The notes under the pieces are model-generated. The model saw only the letters and a program-made list of their open reading frames with translations, was not told the DNA's origin and ran no database searches. A DNA stretch of 64,000 nucleotides from Ciona intestinalis (Eukaryota; Chordata; Ascidiacea; Phlebobranchia; Cionidae), in the NCBI RefSeq assembly GCF_000224145.3, contig NC_020172.2, forward strand, positions 1,945,962 to 2,009,961, in the 5' to 3' direction. The stretch's first letter is position 1. Each line of letters opens with the position of its first letter. This document shows positions 45,737 through 58,588 of the stretch, one piece after another. Both the position numbers and the translations under genes were made by a program.

Positions 45737-48700
45737 TCACGATTCTTCATCGGCATGATCAGGGTACTGGTACTAAAAACACATACGACGATAAGTGCTT
45801 GCTTGTTGTATATAGTAGGATGGGGGAAGATGGGACACCCTTTCATTCTATTTTCTCGTACATTTTGGTAGTAAACAAAGAACATTCAAAGAATTATAAA
45901 ACCTTGTCCTCGCGACTTTCATAGACCGTTGTTAATTGTTTAAAACACGATCAGGATATTTATATATTTTGTGCTAAAGGTGTCCCATCTTCCCCCACTC
46001 CACTATATGTTATATGATAAGGAGAGTTAACTGTGTTACAAAAACCCCAACCTTTTTATGTAAAGTAATTGCTAATAGTCGTATTGAGAAGATTTTAAGT
46101 TTTTTTTTATCTTTACTTAGAAAACTTGAAAGTTAACATTTTAAAAACAACTTACATCGTAGTTAGCATCCTCAGTGTTGTTAGATTGGTTCTGGATTTG
46201 TTGCAAATCAGCTCTCAGTGTCTATCGGAATACAACGAAGGCATGGGTTATAAAGGGAAAACCGGGAAGTAAAATAAATTACATAATTCGTAGACGAGAA
46301 GTTTTTTAAAATAACTGTTTAAACAGCTTGTAACAGAACATTGTAAATTTGTACCGTGATGTTGGCGTTGTACGAAACTTTGAATTTCGTTACTTCTGCT
46401 TGAAGATTGGTTATGGTTGCCACGTTTTGAAAGGCTGACGCCTGAAATTATTCAAATGATTTAATACTTAATTTCGCGGCACTTCATTTGAAACATATTA
46501 AACAAATATCTGTGTGTGGAAATAGAATGCAACATATTTTATGAGCCTATATTAGTGCATTGCATGAACAATATTTATTTGTGTTGTGTTTCAGTTAAGA
46601 TATGTTCCCATAAATACAACAGCATCAGAAGCTGTTTGCATGAACAAGGAATACTTCTTACTCGTATACAGAATAATAACAACAAGAAGAATCTGCATTT
46701 CCGAGTATTGTTTACTGATCGTTCGTTCAACGTTGTACAAACAATTAGTCACTAAACAATGCAAAGGTTTCCAACAATTAAATATGACATATTTCCATTA
46801 GCAACTGCAACATGTTAAACGTTGGAGCAGATATGCACTATTAGAAATTAAAATAAGTCATTCAATAACACAAAAAAATGCCTACATTAAATAGACAAAA
46901 AACCACAATTATATCGTTATTTTTGAATCATGTGTTGTGAAGCCATATCTGTATATATAGCAAGGTGGGTGGAAATGCTGGGACACCTTTATCATATAAT
47001 ATCCAAATATCCTGATCGTAACATTCTTTGAATGTTATTTGTTTACCACCAAACAGAACGAGAAAATAGATTGAAAAGGTGGCCTGTCTTACCCAACCTA
47101 CTATATTAATCATTGATTATAGATTAATAATATACCTTAACACTTCGGTTAAAAGTTTACCTTTAAGTTTCCAAGTTCAGAAGAAGTGACCACGCTCGTT
47201 TCGTTTAATACATCAAGTGTCTACAAATAACACATTTGTTGTTATTAACAGCTATGACATGTCCTCACATACATGGAAACACACATGTTTTATTTTAGAA
47301 CTTGTTTTTTAAAGGTTTGGTCATTTACAGGTTAGGAAAACTGTTTTGTTTTTATACTGTGGTTTACTTGTGAATGAGCCAACGATCTTTAAATCTGGAA
47401 TGTCTTACCAAATCATGGTCGTGCAGTTTACCAGTCAACGTTGTTAGCTTATCTTCTGCCTCCAACAAACGAGGATACAAATGATTTATATTTTTCTGTA
47501 TAAAAGAAAACTAATATAAAATCGCACGGCCCAGCAGTATAACAATAACAGTAGGTTTTACGCTTACAGTCATATTTTGTACAACGCTCTTTAAGTTTCG
47601 TTGTTTCCTAACATTGTCTTGGTTCAAGTTCAACACTGTAAGATCGGTAATCTAAGAAGTGTGCATCATTTAAATTATTATAATATTGCCTAATTTAAGT
47701 TAAACGATTTGTATGAATGTGAATAAAATCTTTTCATTTACCGTTAAGTTTTGACTCAGTGCGTTTATATCTTCGGTCAACTCCAGATTTGATTTATTTA
47801 ACAACAGCATTTGTCTTCTGTTTATCTGTATATAGAAGTACGTTTAGGTTATTTGTGCGGCATATTTTGATGTTTACGATCGGTGTATTATGATGCATAC
47901 CATTCTTTGGTCGTCGAACTCATTTCTCAACAATAAGATTTGATTTTCTGTGCTTATGAGTTGCTGCGGTAAACGATTGAGATTGGCCTGCAAAAATAAA
48001 GTAGTAAGTGCGGGAACGAACTCAAAATACGAAAGCAATACCGTCAAGTTTTCTTGAGCAATTCGGAGAGCGGAAAACGTAGCATTGCTTGTGTGTTTCA
48101 ATTCTAAAACTCGGTCCCGAAATACCTGAAGCAAAACAAGTTAATTACTGTTTACCTAATTGGCGGTCTCATATACGCGACATACCGCTTCCTTATTAGC
48201 CAGCTGCATTTGGAGTCCAATGACGTCACTTTTCGAAGGAAGGTTGCGAATCTCATCCTGTGAGACGTAAGCGAATCAGGTTATGCGTCACTTACAATAT
48301 ACAATAGCACATCAATAGCGTATAAATATACAAAACTAAGCGCGTTACACTACCGTCATATTTCTGCTTAGCTCCCTTATCTCTGCTGATGCGACTAGAT
48401 GTGATTGATTCAAGCTTGTTAACTCCTTTAAAGTTACAAGATTGGTTGGAACATAGTTTTACATGTTTTCCGCACCGTCAACTTACCGTAGCTTGTTCTT
48501 CCAACATTCTTTCATTTCTTGCGATATTTTCTTCTGCGATGCGAATTTGAACAGGGATTTCTTCCAGTTTGGCCTAATAATAATTTAAAACATTTTTGTT
48601 GAAGAATATTATTTGTAACAATATACTCACCGTAACGTTCTGTTGCAACTTTGTGAGTTTTCGTGCGGTAGCAACATGTAAAGAGCCTAGGTTTGAAATC

Positions 48701-51700
48701 CTGTGGCCAATCTCCTGTGTTGGTAAACAAGTCAAATTATAGTTGGTTTAAACATGGGTAAAAATACGCAACCCGGTATCCTGTTTAGTTTGGTCTGAGA
48801 CAAAACCGGGAATACGCTCGTTTGTTTATGCAACTTAGGAGTATTCCACACAACTTACAGTTAACGCAGCAATCGTGTTCTCCGACACGTTTCTGTGTTC
48901 GCCAAACATACGATTTCTTGTAACCAAATGATTCTGAAATGGTTCGTTGGCAAATTTAGGATTAATAAGAAACTTTCAACTTCAAATAGTACCAACCCGA
49001 AACTGTATATTGGTTGTATCGTTCAAGTTGATAAGGCGTGATTTTAGACGTTGCAGCTGCTGGCGAAGGTGCTGGGCTGTTTTCTGTATGATGATGTGGT
49101 AGTAGTTACAATAGACGTGATGTGACATGCAGGTATATGTTTATTGATAAACCATATAAGTTTAGATACGTGCAGTTTATAGTATGAAAAGTCCCGTCTA
49201 TTTAGGCTGAGTCATACTTACCAGAAATTCCCTTCGAGTCACCTTTGTAATCGTTTCACAATAACAGCGTTTTTGGATGAATGGTTTTTGGCGGATTCTA
49301 TTTTTATCTGTATGTTGTAAAATCAGCATATTTTGAATGAAGAGTTGTTGTAGGTGACGTGATTTTAGCGTGGATTTTTATTGTCTACTTACTGTTATAT
49401 TGTTAGCAACAAAATCGTTGAGAAGTGTGACCTTTTGGTCGACCTGTGATACTTGGGATTTTGCAGAAGTTGCTTCGCCCTGAATCGTGAACGTGTTATA
49501 TATAAAGAGTCATCGGAAATAAACTTTTGCATAATTAAATAGAAAAAGTGGAAAACTATTTTTTTAAATAAAGGATTAGGTATAGTAGGGTAGGGAAAGA
49601 CGAAACAACTTTAACACATGATATCCAAATGTTCTGATCAAGATTTAAACAATCAACGACGGTCTATGGGAGTCGTGAGGATATAGTTTTATAATTATTT
49701 GATTGTTCTTTGTTTACTACTAAATGAGAAAAAAAATGAAAGAAAATATTTACCATCTTCTCCCACCCTATACTATATATTTATGGAATGCATATATAGT
49801 GTATGTATGACGTTCAGATGCATAGTAAACATGTATTTTATGAAAAGCTTAGTACAAAAATAAAAACTTACCGCTACTCCTTCTAATCTCGACTCCACAG
49901 TTGATATTCTGGAAGTGAGGTTGACGTTTTCGTTTAATACTGAATCGATCAAAGCCTATAACGGAGAAATACGTTATTTAAAATTAAATAAATTGGAAAA
50001 TAAAGTATATACAGTAGGGTGGGGGAAGATGGGACACCTTTTAACTGTATTTTCTCGTCCCATTTATCAGTAAACAAAGAACATTCAAATATTTATAAAA
50101 CTATATCCCCACGACTCACATAGACTGTTGTTAATTGTTTAAAACTCGATCAGGATTCTTGGATATTATCTGCTAAAGGTGTCCCATCTTCCCCACACCA
50201 CTTTATAACAAGTATGCAAATACCTGATGTTTATTTTCTTCCCTGCTTAGTCTTTTCTCGATAAGATTTTTGGTTTTCCCGAATTTCTATTAATATTAAA
50301 ATGTTACAAGATTAAAGTGTGTGGTGGATAAATTTAACTAAACAGCGGAGAAATTTAGATTTTGTTACCCCTCAAATATTTACTAAGGAGATGTTTCTAT
50401 ATATGTTCAATAACGTACCTCGGCATTGATTAACCTAGCTTCCAAAACGAAAATTTTAGTTTGCAGCTTGGTAGTGAGGTTTTTCTCTAATTCCAGGGAA
50501 TCCTAAGAAATGTCAAGGTTTAATGTTTCGTGAATTTAAACTTCAACTTTTTATGCTTGGAAAAGTTCGAATATAGCAATACAGGAAGGAAAAGTTTCGT
50601 AATAAACTTAAGCGAACTTTGACGAGCTGTGTCAAATGTAGATTTGTAATAAAGATTATTACACGTCATGTGTTGACAGGATATTGGTCGAATATTAGAA
50701 AGCGAAAGAAGGGAAACCAAGTATTGAAAACGGCTTTTGGAAATTTTTAGCTTGTTTGTTTCAGAAGCCCAATCACCCAATATAACCATAGTCTTATTAT
50801 AGACTTGGTTTTAACCACATTAAGTATAAAAAAAACTTGCGGAGAAACTTCTTGCGTGAGAAATAACCTTAAACGCAAATCATCGGACATTACTTACCTT
50901 ATTCGCTTTTAAATCCTTTTCAAGATGTTCGATTCTCTTCATTATATCGGAACCAATCCCATCTTGTTCAGATTTGAATAGGCTTGATGTTCCAGTTTGA
51001 TAGGGAGTTATTGGAACACCGAGGAGGTAAACAACTGTAGGATTTAAGTACATTTACGGTAAAGTTTAATAAAAAATTTAGGAATAGGAACAAGTTTTGG
51101 TATCTAAGTAAGTTCCGAAACCCATATTTTAAACCTAACAATTTCAGTATATATTATGTACCAGTTGACGATTAGTTCGCAAAGTAGGAAGCCGATAATG
51201 CGGCAGCCGATGGTTAAGAATGCATGGCGAAAAGAGCATGGATTGTGTTTAAAATAGGCGAATTAGCCGCTTAGCATTTGTGGATGTGGCTGGGGCGTCA
51301 GAGTCGACACAACATCAAGACGCATATCAGTATTTCATTTAAGTATTTCCGGCCACGGTTTCCGCTATTTGTTTTCATCAGAACAACGAGGTTGTGGAGT
51401 GGCAATTCCAATATGACGACACGCCGAAAATACTTTGACCTCACTTGAAACGAACGTTGTAATGTATTTTTCCACATTTATGATAAACCTAAACATATTG
51501 ACGACAAATAGGACAAATTCTAAAGACGAACAATACAGTGTCCATAAAACAACCTTAATTGCGTAAGACGATGTGGGAAGCGTTTTTTTCAAGTGCAGTT
51601 CTATATAAATCTCAATTTTGTACAAGCGCAAGCATTATTACGCACCATTTTAGCACCTATAGCTCATGTACTGTGGTGTCGATTTTCACGATTTCCTGTT

Positions 51701-52692
51701 TAAGGTTTCATTTAGCTTACAATAGAGCGGATTATAAAGGAATAACAAAATAATATCGGACGCGTATACGTATAATCATTTCCTTTCAGCTATATCGCAC
51801 TCTATTTCAGTTTGAAGTATAGCAGATACTTACTGATAAACAACAGCAAGAGCAGAACAAGAATGATGATGACGACACTCTGTATCTTCAATCTTTTGTG
51901 AATTATAGAAATATCTATAAAGCGGGTAGTTGGGTTAGTTTGTAAAACGCATTAATGATCTCAATCATATAACAATATTTACTGGTCATAATCTAAAAAA
52001 AAGAGTTTTAATCATGTTTATTTATCCTAAAACCGATTTAGCGGGATTCAAAATGGACGCATCTTAATATTATGTTTTTTTCGGTCATTAAAAAACGTTG
52101 TATTCGTTGAACCCGTGAAAATACTGTCGATGAATATGGTAGAATTTTGCTTATGTCTTTTATCAAACCGGTATATACCCGTAAAAATTAGATTTTGAAA
52201 TCTTGTGAAAATCTTTTCTTTAATATAAACAACACATTTAAAACACACTGAATGACAATCTGTTTAAACATATATAGTAGGGTGGGGGAAGATGGGACAT
52301 CTTTTTCAATCTATTTTCTCGTCAAATTTGGTAGTAAACGAAGAACATTCAAAGAATTATAAAACCATATCTTCACGACTTCCATAGACCGTTGTTAGTT
52401 GTTTAAAACACGATTGGGATATTTGAAAATTATGTGTTAAAGGTGTCCCATCTTCCCCACACTACTGTATGTAAGTTAAACCAAGCTTTCTTTCGCGTAT
52501 AGACAGATCACTTACTGTTGTTCGAGTGAAAATTTGTTTTGCTAAACAACCTACACAATTAATATTTAAAGTGTTTCAAATGTCGCACGTTTAGAAAGAA
52601 TATAAATAATAGCAAATTATACCTTTTTTAGTGGCTACATTCTGACCAAAACCAGGAATATAAATATCGCTCGCTCTTCTATCCTTCGCCAT
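45737..52692 (-). CDS. Type II membrane coiled-coil glycoprotein, 24 exons
   Basis: Exons (minus strand): 52692-52623, 52550-52516, 51992-51983, 51914-51834, 51034-50898, 50502-50419, 50286-50224, 49955-49872, 49479-49393, 49083-48997, 48933-48860, 48714-48631, 48573-48487, 48425-48354, 48257-48186, 48125-48042, 47987-47901, 47825-47742, 47651-47568, 47495-47409, 47220-47161, 46441-46355, 46221-46156, 45772-45737. The product is about 600 residues. It has a basic cytoplasmic N-terminus (MAKDRRASDIYIPGFGQ), one membrane helix (about 51-72, SVVIIILVLLLLLFIIVYLL), then a long extracellular coiled coil. From exon 6 on, every exon is phase 0-0 and most are 84 or 87 nt, about four heptads. At least 14 N-x-S/T sequons are present, seven of them the last three residues of an exon. 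The C-terminus is short and acidic (DYQYPDHADEES). The layout recalls the stalks of class A scavenger receptors, but no collagen, SRCR or lectin domain is present. I do not recognise the family. Confidence 0.75.
45811..46008 (-). repeat. MITE copy 11, full length
   Basis: Starts TATAGTAGGATGGGGGAAGA, ends TCTTCCCCCACTCCACTATA, with the complete body between. It is in the last intron of the coiled-coil gene. Confidence 0.9.
46951..47106 (+). repeat. MITE copy 12, internally deleted
   Basis: Left end TATATAGCAAGGTGGGTGGA, body CATATAATATCCAAATATCC, then a jump over the AACAACGGT block to AACATTCTTTGAATG. The right end is CTTACCCAACCTACTATATT. It is intronic. Confidence 0.8.
49581..49780 (+). 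repeat. MITE copy 13
   Basis: TATAGTAGGGTAGGGAAAGA to CTTCTCCCACCCTATACTAT with the full body. Intronic. Confidence 0.85.
50008..50208 (-). repeat. MITE copy 14
   Basis: CAGTAGGGTGGGGGAAGATG to GTCCCATCTTCCCCACACCA with the full minus-strand body. Intronic, about 230 bp from copy 13 and inverted relative to it. Confidence 0.88.
51983..51992 (-). other. Inferred 10-nt microexon of the coiled-coil gene
   Basis: ATTATGACCA on the minus strand is preceded by a T8 tract plus AG and followed by GTAAAT. Without it, exon 2 (ending in phase 0) would splice to the membrane-helix exon out of frame and meet an early TAA. With it the frame continues (IMTN then ISIIHKRLKIQ). A missed acceptor inside the next exon is the alternative. 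Confidence 0.5.
52271..52470 (-). repeat. MITE copy 15
   Basis: TATAGTAGGGTGGGGGAAGA to CCATCTTCCCCACACTACTG with the complete minus-strand body. It lies in the intron between exons 2 and 3. Confidence 0.9.
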
Positions 52693-54389
52693 GATGTATT
52701 CTTGTAGTAAGTTTACTCCGTAAAGTTAGACGTAATACGCACTGATTTATGAATGAATACGTTTACTATATAAGCTCGATATCTGTATGAGGCAAAGGGA
52801 CTTTAAATTTCCTTTACGTATTAAATTTCCTTTCTGTCAACTTCATTCAACGCTTCTATGTAAAAAGGATGTCGCTTAGCATTAAATTGATCCGGTCTTC
52901 ATTCTCACGAGAACACAAGAAATCTACACTTCCCTATTGATACCCTGCCTTGCATACCCATTATGTAATATTACAAAAGTCTCTTCGATAAAACTCTACG
53001 ACAAAAACTTTAAAGCGAAAAGAAGTTTCGCATTACTTTTTTTAAATATTCACACCTCCACCACAAATCCTACAACTTTCAATGTTTTAAAAACAAATCA
53101 ACTAATTTTTTTCTCACTTGTCCAAACTTATCACTATCAGTCATTACAATTTTGCATGTTGCTAAGTGAAGCTGTTGTGGTCTGCCCAGTCATTCAAAGC
53201 ACATTACTCGCGGCAGCAGGATAGAAAACTCCCACATAACAACAAACAGCAACTTCTTCCCAAATGGCTACTGCTTTGTACCTTTACCGGCGCGCTTTGC
53301 ACCACCAATTTCACCACAAACGTGACGCGCGCCACCTTCCCTTTTTCTCACACTTAACCAGAGTGACACATGCAAGCAATCATCGTAAACGACCGGTTGG
53401 TACAAACACTCTGTAATGAATATAATTCCCATTTAAATGTAGTCATCCGAGGCAAGCGAGCAAAAGTACTTTAAGGTTTATTCAGACCGCATTTAATAGA
53501 AGACAAACCATTTTTGACATTCCTTCTAACTTAAAGTCAATATATTAAGGAAATCTTGGTCGTTGTAATGCCAACGCGTATAAATATTCCCTGTTATGAA
53601 ATCCCTCGTCTCGAAATTCAGAAGTGTATTGTTTCAAAAGTATTTTTGAAACTTTATATTGTGACTGGCACGTACATGTATGAACAAGGTTTGTAGTTAT
53701 TATAAGTCAGGAAATACAATCCCATCTTTCAGTGTCCGATAGAGAATGACATCACTGACAAACTAAAAGAAAAATAGCTCCAGCACGCCCACGCGCGGCT
53801 AAATTTTATTATAATCAGTATAACCTTTATAACCAACGTACGGTAAAGAGCAGGAGAGTTTTGTAAAACAAAAGGTTGGTTTTAATCGCTTTGCTTTTAA
53901 ACATATAATAAACAGTATGAAATAATGCTTTAAAATCGAATCCTGTCAAAAATGAGGTGATTTTATATAAAGTTCGAAAATCTTGTGTTCATCGCTAAAT
54001 GATGTATCAATAAAAAAATTATGTAGTAATTTCGTGTCAATAAAGAACACAATGCAGTTAAATCAGAGCATAACCATAGAACCCCCTAATCAAAGAGTTG
54101 TGGATTGGGGAATTACCCAAATTGTACGTCATAATATTATTACGCAATTGATCAGCTGACCACATATGTTAGTGTTGAGCGTAAAGTCCAAAGTTCATTC
54201 GAAATGTTGTGGGAACAAAGGTTCCATACTATCATACTTATGTTTCTCCGACAGTGAGTTGTACTTTGTACCGTATTGTGCAATGCTCGTTTTTTTAGTA
54301 CATGTTAGTCTGTTGATATGTCTCGATGCGTCACGTTGGAAAGTGATGACGTAATAGTGTGACAAGAACCTTGCGCTGATGTTTCGTGA
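52693..54389. other. Divergent intergenic region
   Basis: Separates the coiled-coil gene (leftward) from perilipin (rightward). A minus-strand TATA-like CTTATATAG lies near 52768, about 75 bp before the coiled-coil ATG. Frames around 53.0-53.35 kb are compositionally biased, lack splice context, and are not credible exons. Confidence 0.4.
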
Positions 54390-54398
54390 TATAAAAAG
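54390..54398 (+). promoter_or_regulatory. TATA box of the perilipin gene
   Basis: TATAAAAAG is followed about 30 bp later by TCAGATC, an initiator-like sequence (near 54420). A probable non-coding first exon then runs to a donor at 54487 (TTCAAG|GTATTT). The coding part starts after an acceptor near 54600. Confidence 0.5.
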
Positions 54399-54607
54399 CT
54401 GCATGGGCGTGTATCTTTAGTCAGATCAGAGATTACTGGGTAGGAGTGTGTAGCAGTAATAAATGATGCAATAGCACAATGTTCAAGGTATTTTAAAGAA
54501 AGCCTGTGATAAATATTTGAATGTGTTTATAATCTGTTTCATACTTTTTAAATATTATAGCTTAATATTAATTTTCAATACTGAGTTACAAAGTAACAGT
54601 TTACAAA

Positions 54608-57600
54608 ATGTGTGATACTGAAGAAACCAATATTTATGGAGAGAAACTGAGTGATGTTCTTGGTCACAGTGAAGAACACGACGTCGACATCGCAGATGAT
54701 GATATGTTACAGGTAATACATCATATTTATGTTGTCAAATTTATTCAAATATATTGGAATATAAAGTGTGTAGATAACTGTTGGTTCTAACTGGAAATCA
54801 CTTGTATGTCTTAAAATTTATGTTAAAAACTACAAATCAGTGTTTTTATTACTAATTTGGTTATTTTTTATTATTTAGGATAATGCTCTGAACAGAGTGG
54901 CTAGCCTTCCAATAGTTGCCTCTACATGGAATGCGATGCAAAGTTATTATGCTACTGTGAAGAAAACCTATCCAAATGTTTCACCTTATCTTGAGGTACG
55001 CCATATACTTTGTCATTACTTTTATGCCTACCATTTTTTCTATTATTTTCAGCTGAAATATAAATATCTAGAATTGGTCATAGCTGCATTTGTGTGAATG
55101 TGTCACCTTGTGAAACATATAGTTGTCCTCACCTATTAACTTTTCAACATGACTCAACAGGCAGCAGAAAATTTGACAGTTTCAGCAGCCAACCTTGCAT
55201 TGGAAACATCCCGACCAGTTGTTGATAGATTCGGCAACACTGTCAACTCATATGCTAATAAAGGACTGGACACACTGGAAAGCAAAGTTCCAATCATAAC
55301 TAAGGAACCAGAAGAAGTACTTTTTCAGTTTGATGTGATATCCCATTTGTGTAACAAGATTGTAGTCTATATTAATTTATGATCTTACTTATAAAATGAA
55401 GTGTCCAAATGTAGGCAAAGGTAAGTATTGGTTCCTGTTTAAATGAATGCGAAAGACATGTTTTACATTGCTACAAAAGTTTAAATCAGATTGAATTTTT
55501 GTATAATTATTTTAAATGGGTAAAACTGTTTTAAATCAGTTCTACCCAATGTCAATATCCATGTAAATAACACCACTGCAATAATCAGATGTACAACATC
55601 ACCAAGTCCACTGCTACAAGTTTGATCAACAATAAGGTGGAGGGTGCGTTGGAAGTTACAGAGAGGTACGTGGAGTATTATCTTCCCAAGGATGAAGATG
55701 AGGTGGTGGAAGAATTGGATTCTGATTTATCTCAGGAAGAAGATGAGGAAGGTAAAACATGGATGAAAAATGTTTCATCATGTTGTATTCTAGTTTAATT
55801 TAAATATAAGAATTGGCAGTTACACTAATAGAGATTTTATATTCCTAAATACATTAGATGCAGTTTACTGAATTGACAACTCACAACTGTATAGTAGTTC
55901 ATTTCTTACACTTTGTTTTGACTTTTAGTTTTAACACATAGTGCCATTAGTGTCTGTGTTTATTACCTTTACAACATGGTAGAAATGCATTTGTCTCCAA
56001 TGCTTAAATAATAGATGTGAACAAAAGTGATAAATATTAACGTGTCTTGCATTTGCTTTTTTCAGGGGAAGAAAATGATCCTGAAGCAAAGAAACAACCA
56101 AGTGATCGAATTCGTGAAATTTCTAATAAGGTTGGTATACAAAACATTTCAAATTGCCATACACATTAGAGCTTTAATCACCAAAGAGCTCAATCTGACT
56201 TACATGTACATGTTTGCCTAAGAAAGTATGTTATACATATTGAATTTACTTAAAAAGTACAAGTGTCTCAAGTGACATACTTCATGTATTTTGTTAGTTC
56301 AACTTGGTTGTATATCATTTGGTAACAAATGAATTGTTGCACCTAGGTACGACAAAGGTCCTATAAGAGGGCCATGCGAAAGCTACATGGTGTTCAAACC
56401 AGAAGTAAGGAAGCACTCAGCAAGCTTAGTTTTACTGTGGACCTGGTAAGCTGACATTTGCTTCTATATATAGGTGGGAAATTTTGTTCTGAATTGAATA
56501 GTCTGTTTATAGTAAAATGTTAGTAGTTGCATCAGACTGCAGACATTATCCCGTTACATGACATAAATAATGCAACTATCAGGTTTTAAATAGAAAGCGA
56601 AATTTTGATTACTCCAGTCATTGCATCGTAAGGATGCTAAATATTAAAAATAATTTCAATGTGTTGAATATGAAACAGCATGTTTTTTCTCCTCATGACT
56701 GTTAATACCAACTCCCACTTTTTATCACACTCTTGTCACGTTAAACAATGACAAGAACAGCTAGAATAAGTAACAAACCATTTCCTGTCATAATATTTTC
56801 ATCCCACGTATTTAATACAGTCAGGAGCTCATAACTTTCCTGCTATGGTGGAAAACCATTTTGCTTTAGATAATTTAAATTATATTTAAATGCATTACAC
56901 AAATATGATCAATATTACCCAATTAGTTTATAAAGCATTTGTTCATCTCCAAACATTTTGTTTAATTAAATATTTGTAGTTAAATCTACAGCCAGTTTTT
57001 ACTTTAAATTTCTATCGAAAAAAAAATATTAATGCATTTCATTTATTATTACCATATTCATTTCAGATTCAATACGCCCAAAGTGGTTTGAATTCAACCT
57101 CTGCTGGTATAATGGATTCAGCAAACAGAGCAAATGAATCAGTTCAGAATGGAATGAATGTTGCAAAATCCAATCTTCAAGTAGTCACAGATTCTATTAA
57201 CAAGGTACGTATGATTTTCTGTGAAACTATTCTTCTTCCTATACTGTATGTTTGCCTATCACTACATATTATAGATAAGATGCTAATCATAAAGAAATCT
57301 ATTTTTGACTGCTAGATTAATTAAACCGTTTTCATTATTTGGAATATATCAGCAAGTTGAAGAAAATGTTTTGAACCGAGCCAGAATCCTTAGTCGGCAA
57401 TTAAGTGACACTTGTCAGTGGTCCATTCGTTACATACAGAACTCACCCCAGCTACAACCCCTTCTTAAAAAGGTCAGTGCATTTAAAATACTGTTAGCTT
57501 TTAATTAACCTTTATCATTTTCTATAACGATTATTTTATATTAACAAAGCAAGGTTTAATCCCCCACAAACTTAAAGTTGTTGACTAATGTTTGTTATTT

Positions 57601-58588
57601 CACCACTAGGCCAACCAAGTGAAAGATGCATCTGATGATCTGTACCAAATGTTTGCAAATAAAACTTCATTGTCCCAACTTCCCACCACCCTCATGGTTT
57701 CAGCTCGTCCAAAGATTCAATTCGTTGAGGAATCTCTTCTTCAGATACTTCAGAAGATGAGTGACCAACCTCCTATTGCTTGGCTTGTAAGTCATAATCA
57801 CTGCATGATCTCACATTTTAGCATGCTGGGTTGATGGGTGGTATTACTTGACTATATAGCACTCCTTTAGTAGATTGCGGTTTTTATATCGCAACAGCTG
57901 AAAAAGGTCTTATGCACTGCTTTTATTCGTAAATAAATTTCTTGCCTCTTTGAAAAGCAGCAGTTATAACAGTTCTGACAACTAACTTCCTGGATTGTAG
58001 ACTACCATTTGTTTTTATAATTCCAGTGCAGTGAAAACTAATTCTTTACCTTGCTGCATGTATTATTACATAATTTGGTTTAAAACTGGTATCACTCCCA
58101 ATCACTAACACGATGGTGCCACAGACTCCACGTGTAGATTTTGATCCTTTTGCTGAGTTGTCCATGGAGGATATAGAAGGGCAGTTATTTGCCAGACCTT
58201 TGGATGAACCTGGTGTGTGGTAGTGTATGACCACTTGCATGTCGCTGTCGTGCTTGTGATCTAACACATTCAACCGCTTGTGCAATTAACTAACAGCTAA
58301 ATTGCCACTGTGCAAATATTTGGCTTATCTTCATGTAGCTGTTTAACATATTCCACTCACCTCAGCTTTCGGTAGATGGTGTCTTCTGCCACTCGTGCCT
58401 CTTTTAGTTAAATAATTAGCATCAATGTTTAACCTAACCAACAACGCATGTTAGATCCTTATAAAGTATTTGGGTATTATTCTGACACTATTTGTATAAT
58501 TTAGCTGGCGAAGAGTCAGTCCCAGGAAGCCCAATCTGCAAACAAGGATGAAAAGTCTGAGGAGAAAGAGGTGGCAGAAGAAGAGTGA
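54608..58588 (+). CDS. PLIN: Perilipin family lipid-droplet protein, 10-11 coding exons
   Basis: Exons 54608-54712, 54879-54995, 55161-55316, possibly a 6-nt exon 55415-55420, 55589-55751, 56066-56130, 56347-56445, 57067-57204, 57353-57472, 57610-57786, 58125-58212 or -58214, and 58505-58588. Total about 439 residues. The PAT-type N-terminus is clear: NALNRVASLPIVASTWNAMQ, TYPNVSPYLEAAENLT, and YANKGLDTLESKVPII. The order is as in PLIN2/PLIN3. An 11-mer-like amphipathic region and an acidic segment (KDEDEVVEELDSDLSQEEDE) follow. The C-terminal four-helix part has SYKRAMRKLHGVQTRS and ends ILQKMSDQPPIAWL. Perilipins coat lipid droplets and control lipase access; the lipid-storage role is inferred from the family. 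The last splice is ambiguous: a donor at 58213 gives a short tail ending in ICKQG, while one at 58215 gives an acidic tail ending EKEVAEEE. Confidence 0.9.

Noticed and set aside
49215..49310. A possible extra coiled-coil exon between 49393 and 49083
   Set aside because: It has an AG and a GT in the right places, but in the required phase it hits a stop codon, and leaving it out keeps the frame.
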